From Solen grandis (taxonomy: Eukaryota > Mollusca > Bivalvia > Adapedonta > Solenidae), in NCBI GenBank assembly GCA_021229015.1, contig CM037778.1:14823504-14887503 (forward strand): a stretch of DNA of 64,000 bases, read 5' to 3'. The notes beneath the pieces were generated by a model, which had not been told where the DNA came from, searched no databases, and was given only the letters and a program-made list of their open reading frames with translations. The number at the start of each line of letters is the position of its first letter. Within the stretch, counting starts at the first letter, position 1. Shown in pieces: positions 11,602 to 25,100 of this stretch. The position numbers and the translations under genes are program-made.

Positions 11602-13222
11602 GTGGACATTTTTATATTAAATATAGGGATTTCTGTGATGATGAGGTCTTTTAGAGATTTTCCGCAGTTGTGTTTGTTGTTTGGGACTTTCATTGTGACT
11701 TTCTGGAGTGATTTAGGGACTTTACAAATGTGTAATCAAGAGTTTGTGCTACCTGTTCAAAACAGGTTTGATGTCCTGGAACGGCGGGAACATGGTGAGT
11801 CATCTCAATCGCTTAATACATCAACCATTTCTAGGAATGATTTTGCACATGGGTCTCTAGATGATAAACTTTTACATATATTTGATGAACTGCGTTTTGT
11901 GAGAGGGGAGCAAGTTAACTGTAGCAGGGGTATCTCATACCTACATCACTCAGTCCATAATATCAATGACAAAGTGAACCAGGTTATCCAAACAACCAAT
12001 ACACAGTCTGATTTCCTAAAGACCTTGCCTACAAATCCATTGATATGGAAGCCAGATCAAGACGAAATAATTTGATATTTAGAGGTTTTATGGAAAACCG
12101 TGATGAAAATTGTGCACAGATGATTTTGGATTTTTTGAAAATCGTCTGGATATTGATAACCGTGATGTCTACATTGCACGTGCAAAATAGGCTAGGCCCA
12201 AAGAAGCCGAAGACAACATCAGAGTAGGCCAATTATCGCAAACTTTCGTGATTATGGCAATATTGAACTAATTATGAGCTCAGTAAGAAGGTTACGAGGC
12301 ACAAGTTTTTCCATTGACCATGACTACCCTCTTGAAATTCAAGAAGCGAGATCCCGATTTTGGCCATTATTTAAAGAAATGAAGCAAAGGCATCCTAGAT
12401 CAAAGGTTCAAATTGTATACCCCGCTAAACTGATTGTAGATGGATCGGTTGTTGAGGATGCATTGCCTGAATGGCAGCAATACGTGAGAGCAAATAGATT
12501 AAGTCAGATCGGACATATTATTCAAATCAAACAGCAGTTTGTCAGAAAACCCCCCGAGGTTGAACCACAGAATGAAGAACTTAGATTTCCCTATGCTGAA
12601 CCCTAGAACGTGAATGTCATAGACCTGTCCATGGCAGCCCCACGATCAGTGCAGTCTGATCAGTCAATGCAGCCAAACCTCATAGAAACCCCAACAAGAC
12701 AAAGGAGTCGAACATCTCGGTACAAGCAGTTCTCAGGAGCTCCCCATGGAGTCCGTTAATCAAATGACATCAAAACTGTTAAGGCCCCGGGAAACGCCGT
12801 TGGTGGCGATTGCGGTAAACACGTCCGAAACTCCCGTCGATTTCCACCACGGGACGAAACGCCCAGTGAAATCAGTGTTTAGTGATGCTAATAACCCAGT
12901 GTTAGCAAGTGTCGTAGGTGCTCGTGGGCGATCGCGTGCATCCAAAACAGCTGAGAGAGCAAAACAACGTTCTCTATCTGCAGTACCCTATAGAAGGCAA
13001 AGTGTCAGCACAAGTAGATCGAAAACACGCTCTAAAGTAGACCAGGTTTTACCCGACACTATAAATAGTAACAGTGAAGTTACCCATGCCTTATCTTGTT
13101 CTATTAATAGCACAGGTATGGAGAATGTTGGCCGGCAACCCGAGCAGCGTAAAACACACACTCAGCTGAGAGTACAGGGTGGAACACATGAAAGGCAATT
13201 CGTCACAGATCTAGGACAGTGA
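11602..13222 (+). pseudogene. LINE ORF1 (chaperone-like protein) remnants
   Basis: Three pieces are legible. At 11602-12075 there is an N-terminal part with a heptad-like segment (HIFDELRFVRGEQVN). At 12274-12603 there is a domain with DYPLEIQEARSRFWPLFKEM and VQIVYPAKLIVDG, the C-terminal RNA-binding-like domain typical of ORF1 proteins in invertebrate LINEs. At 12746-13222 there is a basic, serine-rich tail (GRSRASKTAERAKQRSLS). The pieces are in different frames, so the ORF is broken at least twice. Expected role if intact: RNA binding and chaperoning of the element's transcript. Confidence 0.65.
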
Positions 13223-13227
13223 TTTTG

Positions 13228-16200
13228 AAGGTCAAATTGCGGTGCGCGCTGTTAAACGTTCAGGGTTTGGTAACAAAACGTACAAATAAACTGCAATCTA
13301 CTGAGTTGAAAAGCCTATTTGATACTCATGATATTGTTTTACTGACTGAAACATGGGCAAATGATTATTGTGATTAATAAGTCGATGGTTTTGAATATTT
13401 CCAACTAAATCGAACCCCTGACTAAAAAGAACACAAAAAGGTCGCCCGGTGGTTTATTATCATTTTTTTATAAGAAATTCATTTGTTTGTAATAATACTT
13501 TAGTTTTCAGTAGCGAAGATGCCCAATTATTTGTATCAAAATAAGTGCTGATAAGTTGTCATTAAATCATGATGTATATTTCTGTCTATGCTATGTGGTT
13601 CCTGAAGGCAGTAGTAGACAGTCCTTAATTCAAACACATACTTTCGATAGACTGTTAAATCATATTGTTGAACTTGATGTCAATTGTAAAAATGATATAC
13701 ATTTTAGTTTTATGCGGAGATATGAATGCTCATACTTCTGAAAACCCAGATTTTGTTGAATACGATAATTTAAATCATGTTAATTTTTTTTTCCCGATGA
13801 TTATAACATTGATGAGTATATAGTTCGAAGGTCAAAGGACAAAGGTAAACTTAATAGCAATGGGATGTTGTTATTAGATCTATGTAAACAAACTGGTTTG
13901 AGGAATATTGAATGGGCGGGTAGGGGAAGATGTGACAGGTAATTACACATATGTTGGTAGTAGAGGATCTAGTGTAATAGATTACGTTATTACTTCTAGA
14001 AATATGTTTCAGCATATTGATTATTTTTGTGTTAAAGCCAAATATTATGTCTTATCATTGCGCCATTGATTTTTCATTTGTATTTAATAAGACAGTGTCT
14101 GTTAATGTCCATGAAAATAGTAGGGTTACTGATCGTATATACCATAAGTATGTATGGGATTCAAGTAAGAAAGATATGTATTTAAAAGAACTATCTAATG
14201 ATTATGTTATTAATAAGTAATACATCTTAGACACACATGTGGATAATTCAAATACAATAGGTGATATTGACGAATGTATCTCTGATTTCTTTAATATCCT
14301 AGATAATGTGGCATCTCCATTATTTAAAAAGAAAATAAAGTCATGTAATAAAGACAATAATACATATGTGCATAATGATTGGTTTACTGTGGAGTTGTTT
14401 TGAAAAAAGGCGTGTATTTTATAGTACATTAAATTTGTATAGACATGAACAAAATGATTTAAATAGAATTAATATGGTTTAAAACCAGATCTGATGATAA
14501 AACGTGTATTCGCAAATGTAAATTTGAATATGATAAAAAGCAAACCATGAAAATTACTGAAACACGTTTTAAAAATGCAAAATTATATTGGAAAATGTTA
14601 AAACAATGTGCTGGTGTTCAGAAATCAAATATTTCATTATCAGTTTTTGAGCAATACTTTAAAGTGTAAATAATCCAAACATCGATTTTTCAATCCAGAG
14701 GACGACGTTTGCATATTTTGTCGAGAGATACGAAAATAATGATTTAATGTTATGTTTCAAGAACTGAATTTGCCAATCTCCATAAATGATATAATCAAAG
14801 CAATTAAGCAATTAAGCAACAATAAAAGTGGTGGTCCAGATTTTATATAAATGAATTCTTTATTTATGGACAAGATATTCTTGCTCCTCATATGCCCCGG
14901 TTATTTAATTAAGTATTTGATATCGGTTATTTTCCTGACAGTTGGTCCGAAGGTTATGTTTTACCGTTGCATAAGAAGGGAAGTTTGAACGACGAGAATA
15001 ATTATAGGGGTATTACGCTTCTGAGTACACTAGGTAAATGTTTACACGTGTACTGAATAATAGGTTGGTTGATTGGGCGGAGCAGTATAATGTTTATATA
15101 GAGGCACAAGCGGGGTTTCGTTCAAACATGAGTACTGTCGATAATATTTTTGTACTTCATGGGTTAATTACACATTTATTAAATCAGGGAAAGCAAATTG
15201 TATTGCGCATTTATAGATTTTACCAAGGCATTTGACTACATTGTAAGGGATAATTTATGGGCTAAATTAATTCGACTTGGGATACGGGGGAAAAATTTTA
15301 GATATTATTAAGTCAATGTATAGTTCTGTAAAATCAAGAGTTAAATATTTTAATCAATTAAGTAATCAATTTGATTGTTGTACTGGGTGTCCGTCAGAGG
15401 GAGTGTTTTATCACCATTTTTTTTTGCCTTTGTTCTTGAATGATATTGAAAATGAATTTATTGAAAAGGGTTTTTCTGGAATATAAATGTTAACAATTTA
15501 AGCTATTTTTAACATTGTACGCTGATGATAGGGTATTATTTGCTAATAATAGAGATGAATTACAGGCCGGTTAAAATTTACTTTATGATTATTGCAAACG
15601 ATGGAAGTTTATTATTAATACCAATAAAACAAAAATTATGATTTTCAGAAAGGTGGACGCTTATCAAGGGATGACAATTTCTTTTATAATGGTCAAAGTA
15701 TTGATGTAGTTAGTCATTTCAATTATTTAGGGTTAGTGTTTTCAACCGGGGGTTCTTTTTCCAATGCACAAAATAAAATTTTCTGGACAAGCACTGAAAG
15801 CTATTTTTAAATGAATAAGTATTTATATAAATTTACAGATACTCAGTAAGTCATAAACTTAATATATTTGATAAATATAATATCACCTTTTTTTATTATG
15901 CTAGTGAGTGTGGGGCTTTGTGCAAGGAAATGCTATTGAAAGGGAACATTTACAATTCTGTTAAAGAATATTAGGTGTTAAAAGAAATACGCAAAATGAT
16001 TTTATTTTGGGTTTAAATTTAAAGGGAGAACTAATTATCAATGTATACGGTATGAATATCATTAAATATTGGGTCAAATATTACATATAGGAGATAATAA
16101 GTTTACTAGGAAAGTTTATTTGATGCTAATAATGATAGTGAGTTATCTCCAGGTAAGAAAATTGGTGTACTTTATTAAAACAGTTACTTTGTAAATTTTG

Positions 16201-16725
16201 GGTTTTTTATGATGCCTGGCTTTTTCAAGAATTGAAACATTGAATTATTTCTTTTAAATGTAAAGCAAAGATAAAGGGATCAGTTTATCCAAGGTTGGAA
16301 CGGTAGGATACATGATTCTAGTAGAGCTCATTATATAAACACATTTCCCTTCGTTTAAATATCAACCTTATTTAGATTTTTGTCATATCTCTAAATTTAG
16401 AAAACTGTTTAACTAGGTTAAGGGTATCATCACATAGATTACAAGTTGAAACTGGTAGATGGGCTAAGCCTAATTCAGTCCCATTTTACTGAAAGATTAT
16501 GTAATATTTTCCAATGTATTAGAAGATGAATACCATTTTGTTCTTGAATGTCAGCTGTATAATGATCTAAGAAAAACAAAATATATTTTATCTTAATTAT
16601 AGTATAAGGCCTAATATGCATAAATTTGTAGAGCTACTGTCCTCTGAAGATCAGCTATTATTAGGAAATTAGGTATATTTGTTTGTAAAGCATTCGAAGT
16701 GAGACAGAGTCAACTACTTTAGAGC
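13228..16725 (+). pseudogene. LINE ORF2 (endonuclease-reverse transcriptase) remnants
   Basis: The endonuclease begins LRCALLNVQGLVTKRTNK, then LLTETWANDYCD, CGDMNAHTSENPDF (about 13710-13760) and SSVIDYVITSRNMF (about 13967-14010). The usual catalytic SDH reads SYH at 14050-14058. Reverse transcriptase has NNKSGGPDF (14818-14845), LPLHKKGSLNDENNYRGITL (14961-15019), QAGFRSNMSTVDN (15107-15148), FTKAFDYIV across a frameshift near 15220, and the catalytic LYADDRVLFA (15515-15544). The C-terminal segment shows LEDEYHFVLECQLYNDLR (about 16520-16572) and RPNMHKFVELLSSEDQLLLG (about 16608-16670). Frameshifts and stops occur throughout, so no complete protein is encoded. Confidence 0.8.
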
Positions 16726-17296
16726 ATTTATAATGTTTTAATATTTGAAAAGAATATTTATCGATATATAATTTTTGAAGAAGGGTTTTTGGGCATTCTA
16801 AGTAATGTTTATCACAAATTAGTATTTTAAAAGGGAGTATTGTTATCTATTCTGTTATTCATACGTATCCAAAATTTTCGGGTTTTTTAGGATAACTGGT
16901 GTATAGGAGTAATTTTATCTGGAAATGCAAAAAACTGTATGTTTTTCTTAAAGTGATGCATGTGTATAATTAATATTACATATATAAGGTATCAAATGAA
17001 ATAAACAACTTTTTCCCTTTCAAATGTCAAAAATAAATGAAAAAAGGGTTTTTAAAGGCTTGTACCTACCTACATGTTAATTTAAGAAAATGGGTGAAGT
17101 CAGTGTTTTATGAATTAAACATAAACACTGTTAAAATTGAATGATGTTAATAAGTTATTCATTTTTTAAATGTGGATGAAAATTAAATTCCCATGTATTG
17201 TAAATTTTTTATGATTTTATCCTGTCAAAAAACCCCGATAATTTTACATCCACATGGGTCATTGACCTTCTGGAAAATTAATAAAACCTAATCCAT

Positions 17297-17570
17297 GTAA
17301 ACAAAAATTTCCCGAATAAATTTTATGAAGATTGGCTAAAACTGTGGCCTCTAGAGATTTTAAAAAGGTTTTTCTCAGATTTTGAACTAGTGAACAATTT
17401 TTTTTTTCCACGGACTCATTTCCGAACACATCCAAGATATCACGAAGACCAACATCCTGACCAAATCTAATTTCAGATTTAGCTAAAGCTGTGGCCTCTA
17501 GAGTGTTTCCGAAAGCAATTGTTGACGACGGACAAAAGGCGATCAAAAAGCTCAACCTGAGCAAAAAGTG
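17297..17570 (+). mobile_element. Tandem-core hairpin element (family A), right part after the LINE
   Basis: Resumes with ATGAAGATTGGCTAAAACTG and two copies of GTGGCCTCTAGAG (17344, 17490). It then has the family right end: TTGTTGACGACGGACAAAAGGCGATC followed by the hairpin AGCTCAACCTGAGC (17549-17562). Same orientation as 11078-11536, so the two pieces are halves of one element. Confidence 0.7.
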
Positions 17571-17879
17571 CTATTTACATGTAATGATAGGTAAAAAAAA
17601 GCGTCAAATAATTGGGCCAAAAGGTTTTGTGAAGATCAAAATAACTACATTTGCACAACAATACATTCAATGATTTACCAGAAAAACATTCATTTTAAAT
17701 CCCAAGGCCCCAGTATAGCTAAAAACGTCCCTAAATAGAAAAAAGGTATTAACAACCTCAATTGACTGGCCATGTAAGTCCAACCCCAAAGTAGGAGCAA
17801 ACCCCCCGTTTGCGAATCATGTGAACCAAAATTTGGTTCACTTTTTTTACACAAAAAACCATTTTTATCTTTTGACAAA

Positions 17880-19021
17880 AACTCAAAAACATCTTCGACT
17901 TTAAGACATTTTTTATGATAATGTCTCGATTAGTTTGATTATGGCTGAGATGGGTCGTTTTGGTTTCAGGATTTATCCCCCTTTTTAATATTCAAAAAAT
18001 GCCCAATTTCATTTTTGTTTACACTCAAACTCTTCATCTTTTGAGCAATCATCTTCAATTTATGGAAAGTAATGACCTGATGTCTCGATTGAGTTCGAAT
18101 ATGGCTAAAATCGTCGTTAGGGGAAGGAACCCCCCCCTTTTAAAATAAAAAAATGCCTGATTTCATTTGTTTACACTCTGCTCCTTTTTTTTCCAGAAAT
18201 TTCATCTTAAAAAACTTTTGAAAATTTTTTGCCATAAGTCCCCAAATGAGTACTTTATGATTGGATGGCCAATTGGGGTCGGAGAATGCCCTTTAAAATA
18301 TAAAGAAATGTCGATTCACTTGTTTACCTCAAAAGAATTCATTTTTCAAGCAATAAACTTCAAACTATATGAAAATGTTTATGCCAAAAAAACATAAAGG
18401 GGTTTCGATTAAAGCGGAGATGATTGATTAGGTCAGGTGTTATGTCCCTTTTAAAAACAAAATATGCCAGGTTTCACTTTGTTTACACTCTATATCTTAA
18501 ATTTTTGAAAACCCATCTTAAAACTTAGGACATTGTTTATGCGATAAAAACTAATTCGGGTAAATTGGCCTGGTTGGGCCAATGGTCAGGTTATGCTCAT
18601 TTTAATATAAAAAATGCAAGATTTAACCTTGTTTACTCTCTACCCCTCATTTTTCAAAATAAATTTTCCCAATTTTAAAGAAAAAGTTATAAAACCAAAA
18701 ATTTTGATGACCCAATTTCTCAATCGAGTTTGATCATGGAGAGTTTGGGCCATAAGGTCAGGATTTTTAGCGCCTTTTTTATAAAAATGCAATTTCACTT
18801 TGTTAACCCCCTAGCATCTTCATTTTTTGAGCAACCCATTTAAAAACGTATGACAATGTTTTTTTAAAACCATATGCTACGATTTTATTTGAAAATGGCT
18901 AGCATATTAGGAGTTATCCCCCATTTCCTTAAAACAACAAAAATTTAAACTTTGTTACATCTCATCTTTATTTCTTAGCATTTTTTCCACGTGAGCGATT
19001 AAGGCCATCTTGGTCCTCTTT
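17880..19021 (-). mobile_element. Tandem-core hairpin element (family A), reverse copy, right end missing
   Basis: On the minus strand the left end is at 19021-18990 (AGGACCAAGATGGCCTTAAT, then CGCTCACGTGG). The core consists of about five to six diverged units of roughly 180 bp. These recur in plus-strand sequence as ATGTCTCGATTGAGTT, ATAAAAAATGCC-ATTTCA and GTTTACACTC (17920, 18090, 18170, 18480, 18630, 18790). No right-end hairpin in this orientation is seen between 17570 and 17880, so it is truncated. Confidence 0.6.
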
Positions 19022-22000
19022 TTAAATTTTGTAGGCAGCCTTTGTTTTTTCCGAGAAGGTTTTTTAAAATTTTTTTGTTCTAAAAAAAATTTAAATCTAT
19101 TGATAAATTTTTTTCCATATTAAATGCATCAAACGCCTGTATTAAATATTCCAGCATCGCCACTCTTTTATAAACCATTCCTTGCTTAACATTACTTAAT
19201 TAAAACCCAAAATTAAAAATTTGGGTTTGTTTGGTTTGTGTATTTTCTTGCCCAATAGGGTTGCCCCCGTTCAAAAATTTTTCTGAAAACTCATTACAAA
19301 AATCAATTATGACTGCCGACTCTTACATCAATTTATTTACAACTCAAATTTAAAAAAAGGTAAGCGACCAATTATGATTTGGGAAAACCCCTCTCCCATC
19401 TCATCACACCTTTAAAAAGAATCTCACTATACACCTGGTCCCCAGGTGTGGGTTTTTAACCCAAAATTGTAAATTGCAAGGGGGCATAGTCACTCCTTCA
19501 TGCATGGTAAATTAGTTAAATCATGTTATGAAAAGTGACGCCCCGTGCCATCAACAAAAAATCAATGCCCCAGCAGCCCTTAATGTGAAAGAAATTGTAT
19601 TGATTTGTATTGCTTTTCTCGGGCCTTTACAATGCAAGTATGTAGACCTGCAAGGTCAAGTAACTTTAAAAAAAACCCCTGATTATTGTAAAACTTTTTT
19701 CAAAAAGGCCCGTACAGGTGTACTATCGTTGGTAATTCCCGGGGCATCAATAAGAAATTAAAATTTATCTTTAAAAATGAAATCATTCTTTCACAACTCT
19801 GCTATTTAAAAACGACATAAAAATACACAACCCAACGTGTCCCCTCCCAAACAATATCACTCTCAAGCATGTCGAAAAAAATCAAATTTAAAACATATAT
19901 GTTGGAGAAAACTTCTCCCCATAAATAAGTAACACATATAAAAAAAAATCCCCCTCTGTATGAAGAAAGTTATGATCTAAATTTTAACCAGAAAAATAGT
20001 ATTAAAGTGATTTTATGGTGGATTCACGGGTCAGTAAAGAAAAACGCACACCCTTTGTCCCCCTCTATTTTTTTGGCCTTTTTCTGGTATCGTCAAATAA
20101 GACCATTTGCTTGAAAAAGTATATCGCTTAAAAGTGTACTCACAGAGATCTCAAGTCCTCCGCCCGGGGTCTTGTTTGGTCACTTTCTTTTTTCCCCGTT
20201 GTGCCTGCCAGTCCCCCTACGTCTCTGTTTTTTCTCTTTTTTTTTTTCTCCATATCCCACCTTTGACATTCCCAACACAAACCACATCATAAACCCTTCC
20301 CTTTTTGTACAGATCATTTGTGATTTCCCTTTCAAAATCTTAAAAAATAAAAAAATTAAAAATTTCTCACTCTGATTTTAAATGTCCTTACCGCGCTTGG
20401 CCTGCTTGGTAAATATACACTTCATGCATAAATGTATAAGACAGAGAAAAAATAGATATTTTTAAGCGAACTATACATGTAATACTTGGAATTTATAGAT
20501 TTTCTCCATTAATTTTATCATGAAGTGAACTTTTTTGATTTCAGGACAGGAGAGTTTGGAAAAATTCTAAACCGTATGCCTCTATTCCAAAGGCGTATTT
20601 TTATCTTATATTTTGGGGGTTTCCTGTTTTTTTTTCTTTCTTTTCTTTTGCTGAAAAAAAAAGCCGGAAAAGCCCAATGGTGGATACAAGAAAGTCTGGC
20701 TGGGGATACCCTAGCCATTCGCGAAAAGACGCTTTGGGTTTTATGTACGTGTCAGGGGAATAGCACCGCCCGATACACGGGATCAAGTTCCTGCATAAAA
20801 ACCAGTACTGAGTTCTCCAGTTCCCAAAATCAACCCCAATTTGCCGAGTGAAGAAAGGGCGAATCTAGTAAAAATTTTTCGTCTTGGGTTTGACGATATC
20901 ACCGGAGAAAGGGCCCCCGGTGGATTCGAATCCAAAAAAACCTCCTGATATTAATGCTTATTCAAACGAATAGAGGGAGAAGAAAAAAGAAAAAATTTCG
21001 GGTGCGAAAATACCTTTAAATTCATGATCGTAGGTGAAGAAAGAAAAACAGCCCGAGAAGTGGGAAAAATGAAGTAGGAAAAAAAAAAAAATACACATAA
21101 AAACAATATGTAGGTAAATGTTTAAAATTTACGACCCATCTCTTTAAAATTTTTTTTTATAAGAGCGAGCGAACATTGCAAAAAAAAGGGCCCCGGAAAA
21201 TAATTAAATTAAAGGAAGCAACATCTGGACGAAATTTTGAGTTTAAATGTGAATAATTAGTCAATTTAAATTTAAAAAATATAAACCCAGAAAATAAATG
21301 AAACATTTTATCACACTTCATAAATTGCAAACGAGCACGCGTCTGTTGCAGAAAGTCACGTGGGCCCACTACAATGTATATGCAGTACATGAAACCGGTA
21401 CTAAAAGAAAAAAGAATGTTTTATAACAAACCCAATAAAAAAATTATACTACATAAAAAAATTTTTAAATAAAAAATAATAACAAAAACGAAAAAAGTTG
21501 AATTGAGACACAAGAAGAGTTATTTTTAAAAAAAAAATTAATTGTTAATAAATAAAGGGCTCCCGAAATTAGACTCCCAAAGTCTAAAGTTATTCGAAAA
21601 AGATATACGTTTGGGGGATTTACGTTTAAAACGTATACCATTGCTTTATGATACGATGCGATACGACCCCCGTTTATTATGTGAATGCGATGGGAAATCG
21701 ATTCGATACGATTGAGTATACTGTACGATCATCCCGATGCGATACAAACGATAAACGTTTTTTTTGACAATGATCGATAGCACCACGATGACCTACGGTT
21801 CGACCCGGTAAGGCATGAATGCTAAGACCAAACCCTTTTTCTCCCCTTTTGAAACCTCTAACATCAAGAAGGCCAAGGGAACATCCCAAAAATTCGCTTT
21901 CAATGAATCCCATGTACGCCAAACCCCCGGAAATTACTTCAGTCCCCCCTTGAAAGTCACGCGCTAGGGTGATTTATAAAATTTTTTCGCATTTGGGGGG

Positions 22001-22185
22001 TCATAAGGTAAAATTTTGGGTTTTTGATTAAAGGGGTTAAAATACATGAGCATCGTTAAATCCAAAAAATTTTCTTTAATGATTTTCCCCCGAATCTAAA
22101 GACTTGTTTTTTAAACCAAACTCATTTTTCCCCAAAAACAAACGGGTATGATTCGCATAAAGATATGCAAAAAAAATCACCAATA
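19022..22185. other. AT-rich stretch with no recognisable gene
   Basis: Many short homopolymers of 3-9 bases. There are open frames up to about 108 codons, none with recognisable motifs or splice support. A block with repeated GATACGAT/GATGCGATACGA motifs lies at 21650-21745. I recognise no coding exon on either strand. The texture (frequent runs, no clean repeat copies) suggests uncorrected long-read sequence. Confidence 0.5.
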
Positions 22186-22187
22186 GC

Positions 22188-25100
22188 TCCTATTCTATTC
22201 TGCCAGCGTTACCGTTTAAACAAAGTTTGATACGAAAACTTATTAGGAAAACTTCATGTCAATTAAACTTCTCTCCGATAAGAAAATATCATGTTGCTTT
22301 TCACAGCCTTGCATGGATTTTACGTAGGAAAAAGTCCCTCTTGTTTTCAATTTAATTTTAAAATGAAAATTTCAAGTTAAACAATATACACTCGTTAACG
22401 ATTTTGCCTGTAAATAAGGGGTGTATTTGTAATATGGTCCTTCATATTGAATTGAGAGTATTTTCATTTTTTATTAAAATGCATTTGTTATGGTGAAAAA
22501 ATTTGTATGCTTCGGCATGGTTAAACAACAACGACACAGGACACGAATGATGCATAGCATTAAAGGGCACCACAAGGGGAAGATCAAGAATTTCAGGACC
22601 ATAAAATAGTTTAGTCTGAAAGGACAATGTGCTGTTATTGGTGATTAGCTATTGTTTTTAAAACAGTACTTCCTGACATTTCTTCGTTTTGTATTCCGAA
22701 TTTCGAGTGAATAAAAGACTTTAATAATTTTTTTTGATTAAAATATAATAGAGGCAAACGTTTCCATCATATTGCCGCATAACCAAATAATGGTTTGGGG
22801 ACCATTGAAAAAAATGGTTGTATATATTAAGTAAGGATAAATTAATATCTGATATAACACAGCTCTCAGTTATTACCATAGCTTAATGACAATTGTAGTT
22901 AATAATTCTGTTAGAAGAAATATTATGTTTAAAATATACATTTAAAAAACATCCTCCAGTCCTGTGGCTTCATTGACTATCGAAGTCAGAAAGACCTTTT
23001 TTAACTCGAATCCAGAGAAGAGCGTAGGGAAGCCGAGGCTGGGATGAATTGAGAGACAGAATGTAAAGTTAATGGATGCATAGCTTAAAGTAATCAATTT
23101 GACATAAAACAATATTTGTGTACGGATTGGGCCAAATGGCTCATTCACATCAAAAAACATTAACAGGCCAGCAGTCCTGTCAACAGGAACCATTTGTGTG
23201 GCTTTGAATTTGTAAACTTGATTTTACCCTAAAATTGGATAGAAAATATGACCCCCCCCCCCCAAAAAAAAAAAACAATCAACAAAAAACAGACAAATAC
23301 ACATTTTTAATATCCACTGCTTCTCGCGCGAGCAACGCTGTATGTATATATAAAAACTGGTCGTCGTCGCCAACCACTGATGTCACCTTTTTTAAATTAT
23401 GAACGGTATGCTCATTAGGTTTTGGAGCCTTGCAAGTGCGAAAACCTTATTGTTCTTCTGTTTTATTAGGTTTTCGCATCGCAGTTGCGAAAACATATTG
23501 TTACCTTTTTTTTTGTGTGAACTGCATAACTCCATGAACAGAAAAGCCACATGTATGAAATTTTCATCAGTTATTACCACCTATATTGAAGATGAACCTA
23601 ACGTTTGAGAAAATATCATTTATTTTCTTGCGTTTTTGCATGAAATTTAATAATGGCTATAAGCTCAGAAAATTTGAGGTACCGATTCATGCGTTTTTAG
23701 GTTTTTTTTTGCATATGTTTCATGTTTGATTGCTAATCAAAATAAGATAGGACTCCATTCGAGGGATGATGTGGGTGAAAGTTTTTTTTAGCTAAACGGA
23801 AGGTTGAAAGTTCGAACCTTGCAAAAAAAAATAAACAAAAACATGGGTACATTGAGGATAGGTCTACGAAAAAACAACCAATTTTTGTTACAGACAGATA
23901 GAATAATAATGTTAGCTGCATATATTTACAAGACAAATACACACAAAATAAAGGGGTGGCAAATTAAGAACTGCAATTGTTTGTTTATATATAAAACACG
24001 GTCAAACGTCTCAAAAATAATGGAAAAAATTACAATAGTCAGAACCCACGTTTTTTGTCGCTCCTGCTTTCTTTTTGTTTCATGTCATCACATGTTTAGG
24101 AAGTTTAAATGCTGAAAAGGTCTCAAAATTAATAAGTTAAAAAAAATGAAAGATCTTGGTCATATTATGAAACTGATTTCTTTCATCGGCCCCGAATACT
24201 CCAAAATCAAAAATAATTTTATTGAGCGTATATGAACAAAACGGTTTAGTTTTCGAAAAGCATTTTTTCCGGGTGATGTTTAGATATAGAAGATCGGACT
24301 TTGATTATGGTCACTCAAAAAGTTGAATTCCAATGCGAATGCGGATTTTTCTGCATTCTAGTTTTTCCCTGTTAATATCCTTAATAAAATATTATAGGAA
24401 TGCGAGGTAACGTTTGCTGAAAGCTATGAAGCTACGGAGGTAGAAAAAGTTCAAACCTCGCAAAAAAAAAATTAAAAAAAAATGTAAAAATGTAGTAGGT
24501 CTACGAAAAAACGTATCCCATTTTTTTGTTATACATCAGATAAAAGAATATGAATATCTGCAGCATAGATTTGAAAGACAAATACGCACAATTTCTGGTA
24601 GCGAATTAAGAAATGCATGTATTGTACTCTAGAAACGGTCAACATATACACTAAAATATTAGAAAAATTATAAACTACTAAACATTTTTTGTACGAAAAC
24701 GCTGACTTTAATTTTTTATATCTTCTTCCTTGAAAATGTACACATATATGTTATTGTTAAGTTTGAAAGGGCCATCCACAATTAAAAGTTAAAAAATAAA
24801 CGAAAAGCAAGGTCATATTAACGATTTTTGTGTTTCATTTCCGTCCCAAATAGCTCCAAAACTCAACATATTTCATTAAAGTATACAAACAACAATTTAT
24901 AGTCTTGAATAAGCTCTTTCCAGTAATGTTTTTAGTTTTGAAAGATCAGACTAGATTTGGTCATTTTTACTGCAGTCCGAATTTTGATCCTATTATTGGA
25001 ATAATTGTAAAACAGTTTTTAATGCTTCAAATTGTGATATAACAAGAAATAGAAGACAAGTGCGACTTGTAATATTTGATTAAACTATTTGCTGCATAGC

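Larger units (their letters stand above)
11568..17296 (+). mobile_element. Decayed two-ORF non-LTR retrotransposon (LINE, CR1/L2-like)
   Basis: About 5.7 kb inserted in a family A element. The parts, in order, are a 5' region with ORF1 (11602-13222), an apurinic-type endonuclease (13228-14110), reverse transcriptase (about 14760-15660) and a C-terminal region ending about 16720. AT-rich 3' sequence follows. Frames are broken many times, often by single-base indels. Clade assignment (CR1/L2/Jockey group) rests on the endonuclease-RT order and is tentative. The boundaries come from the host element: left at the poly(T), right where the core resumes near 17297. Confidence 0.8.

Noticed and set aside
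22942..23193. An 83-codon minus-strand frame (starts MVPVDRTAGLLMFFDVNEPF) in the palindrome
   Set aside because: The mirror copy in the other arm breaks the frame by indels, and no family is recognised. It may be a remnant, but a gene cannot be supported.
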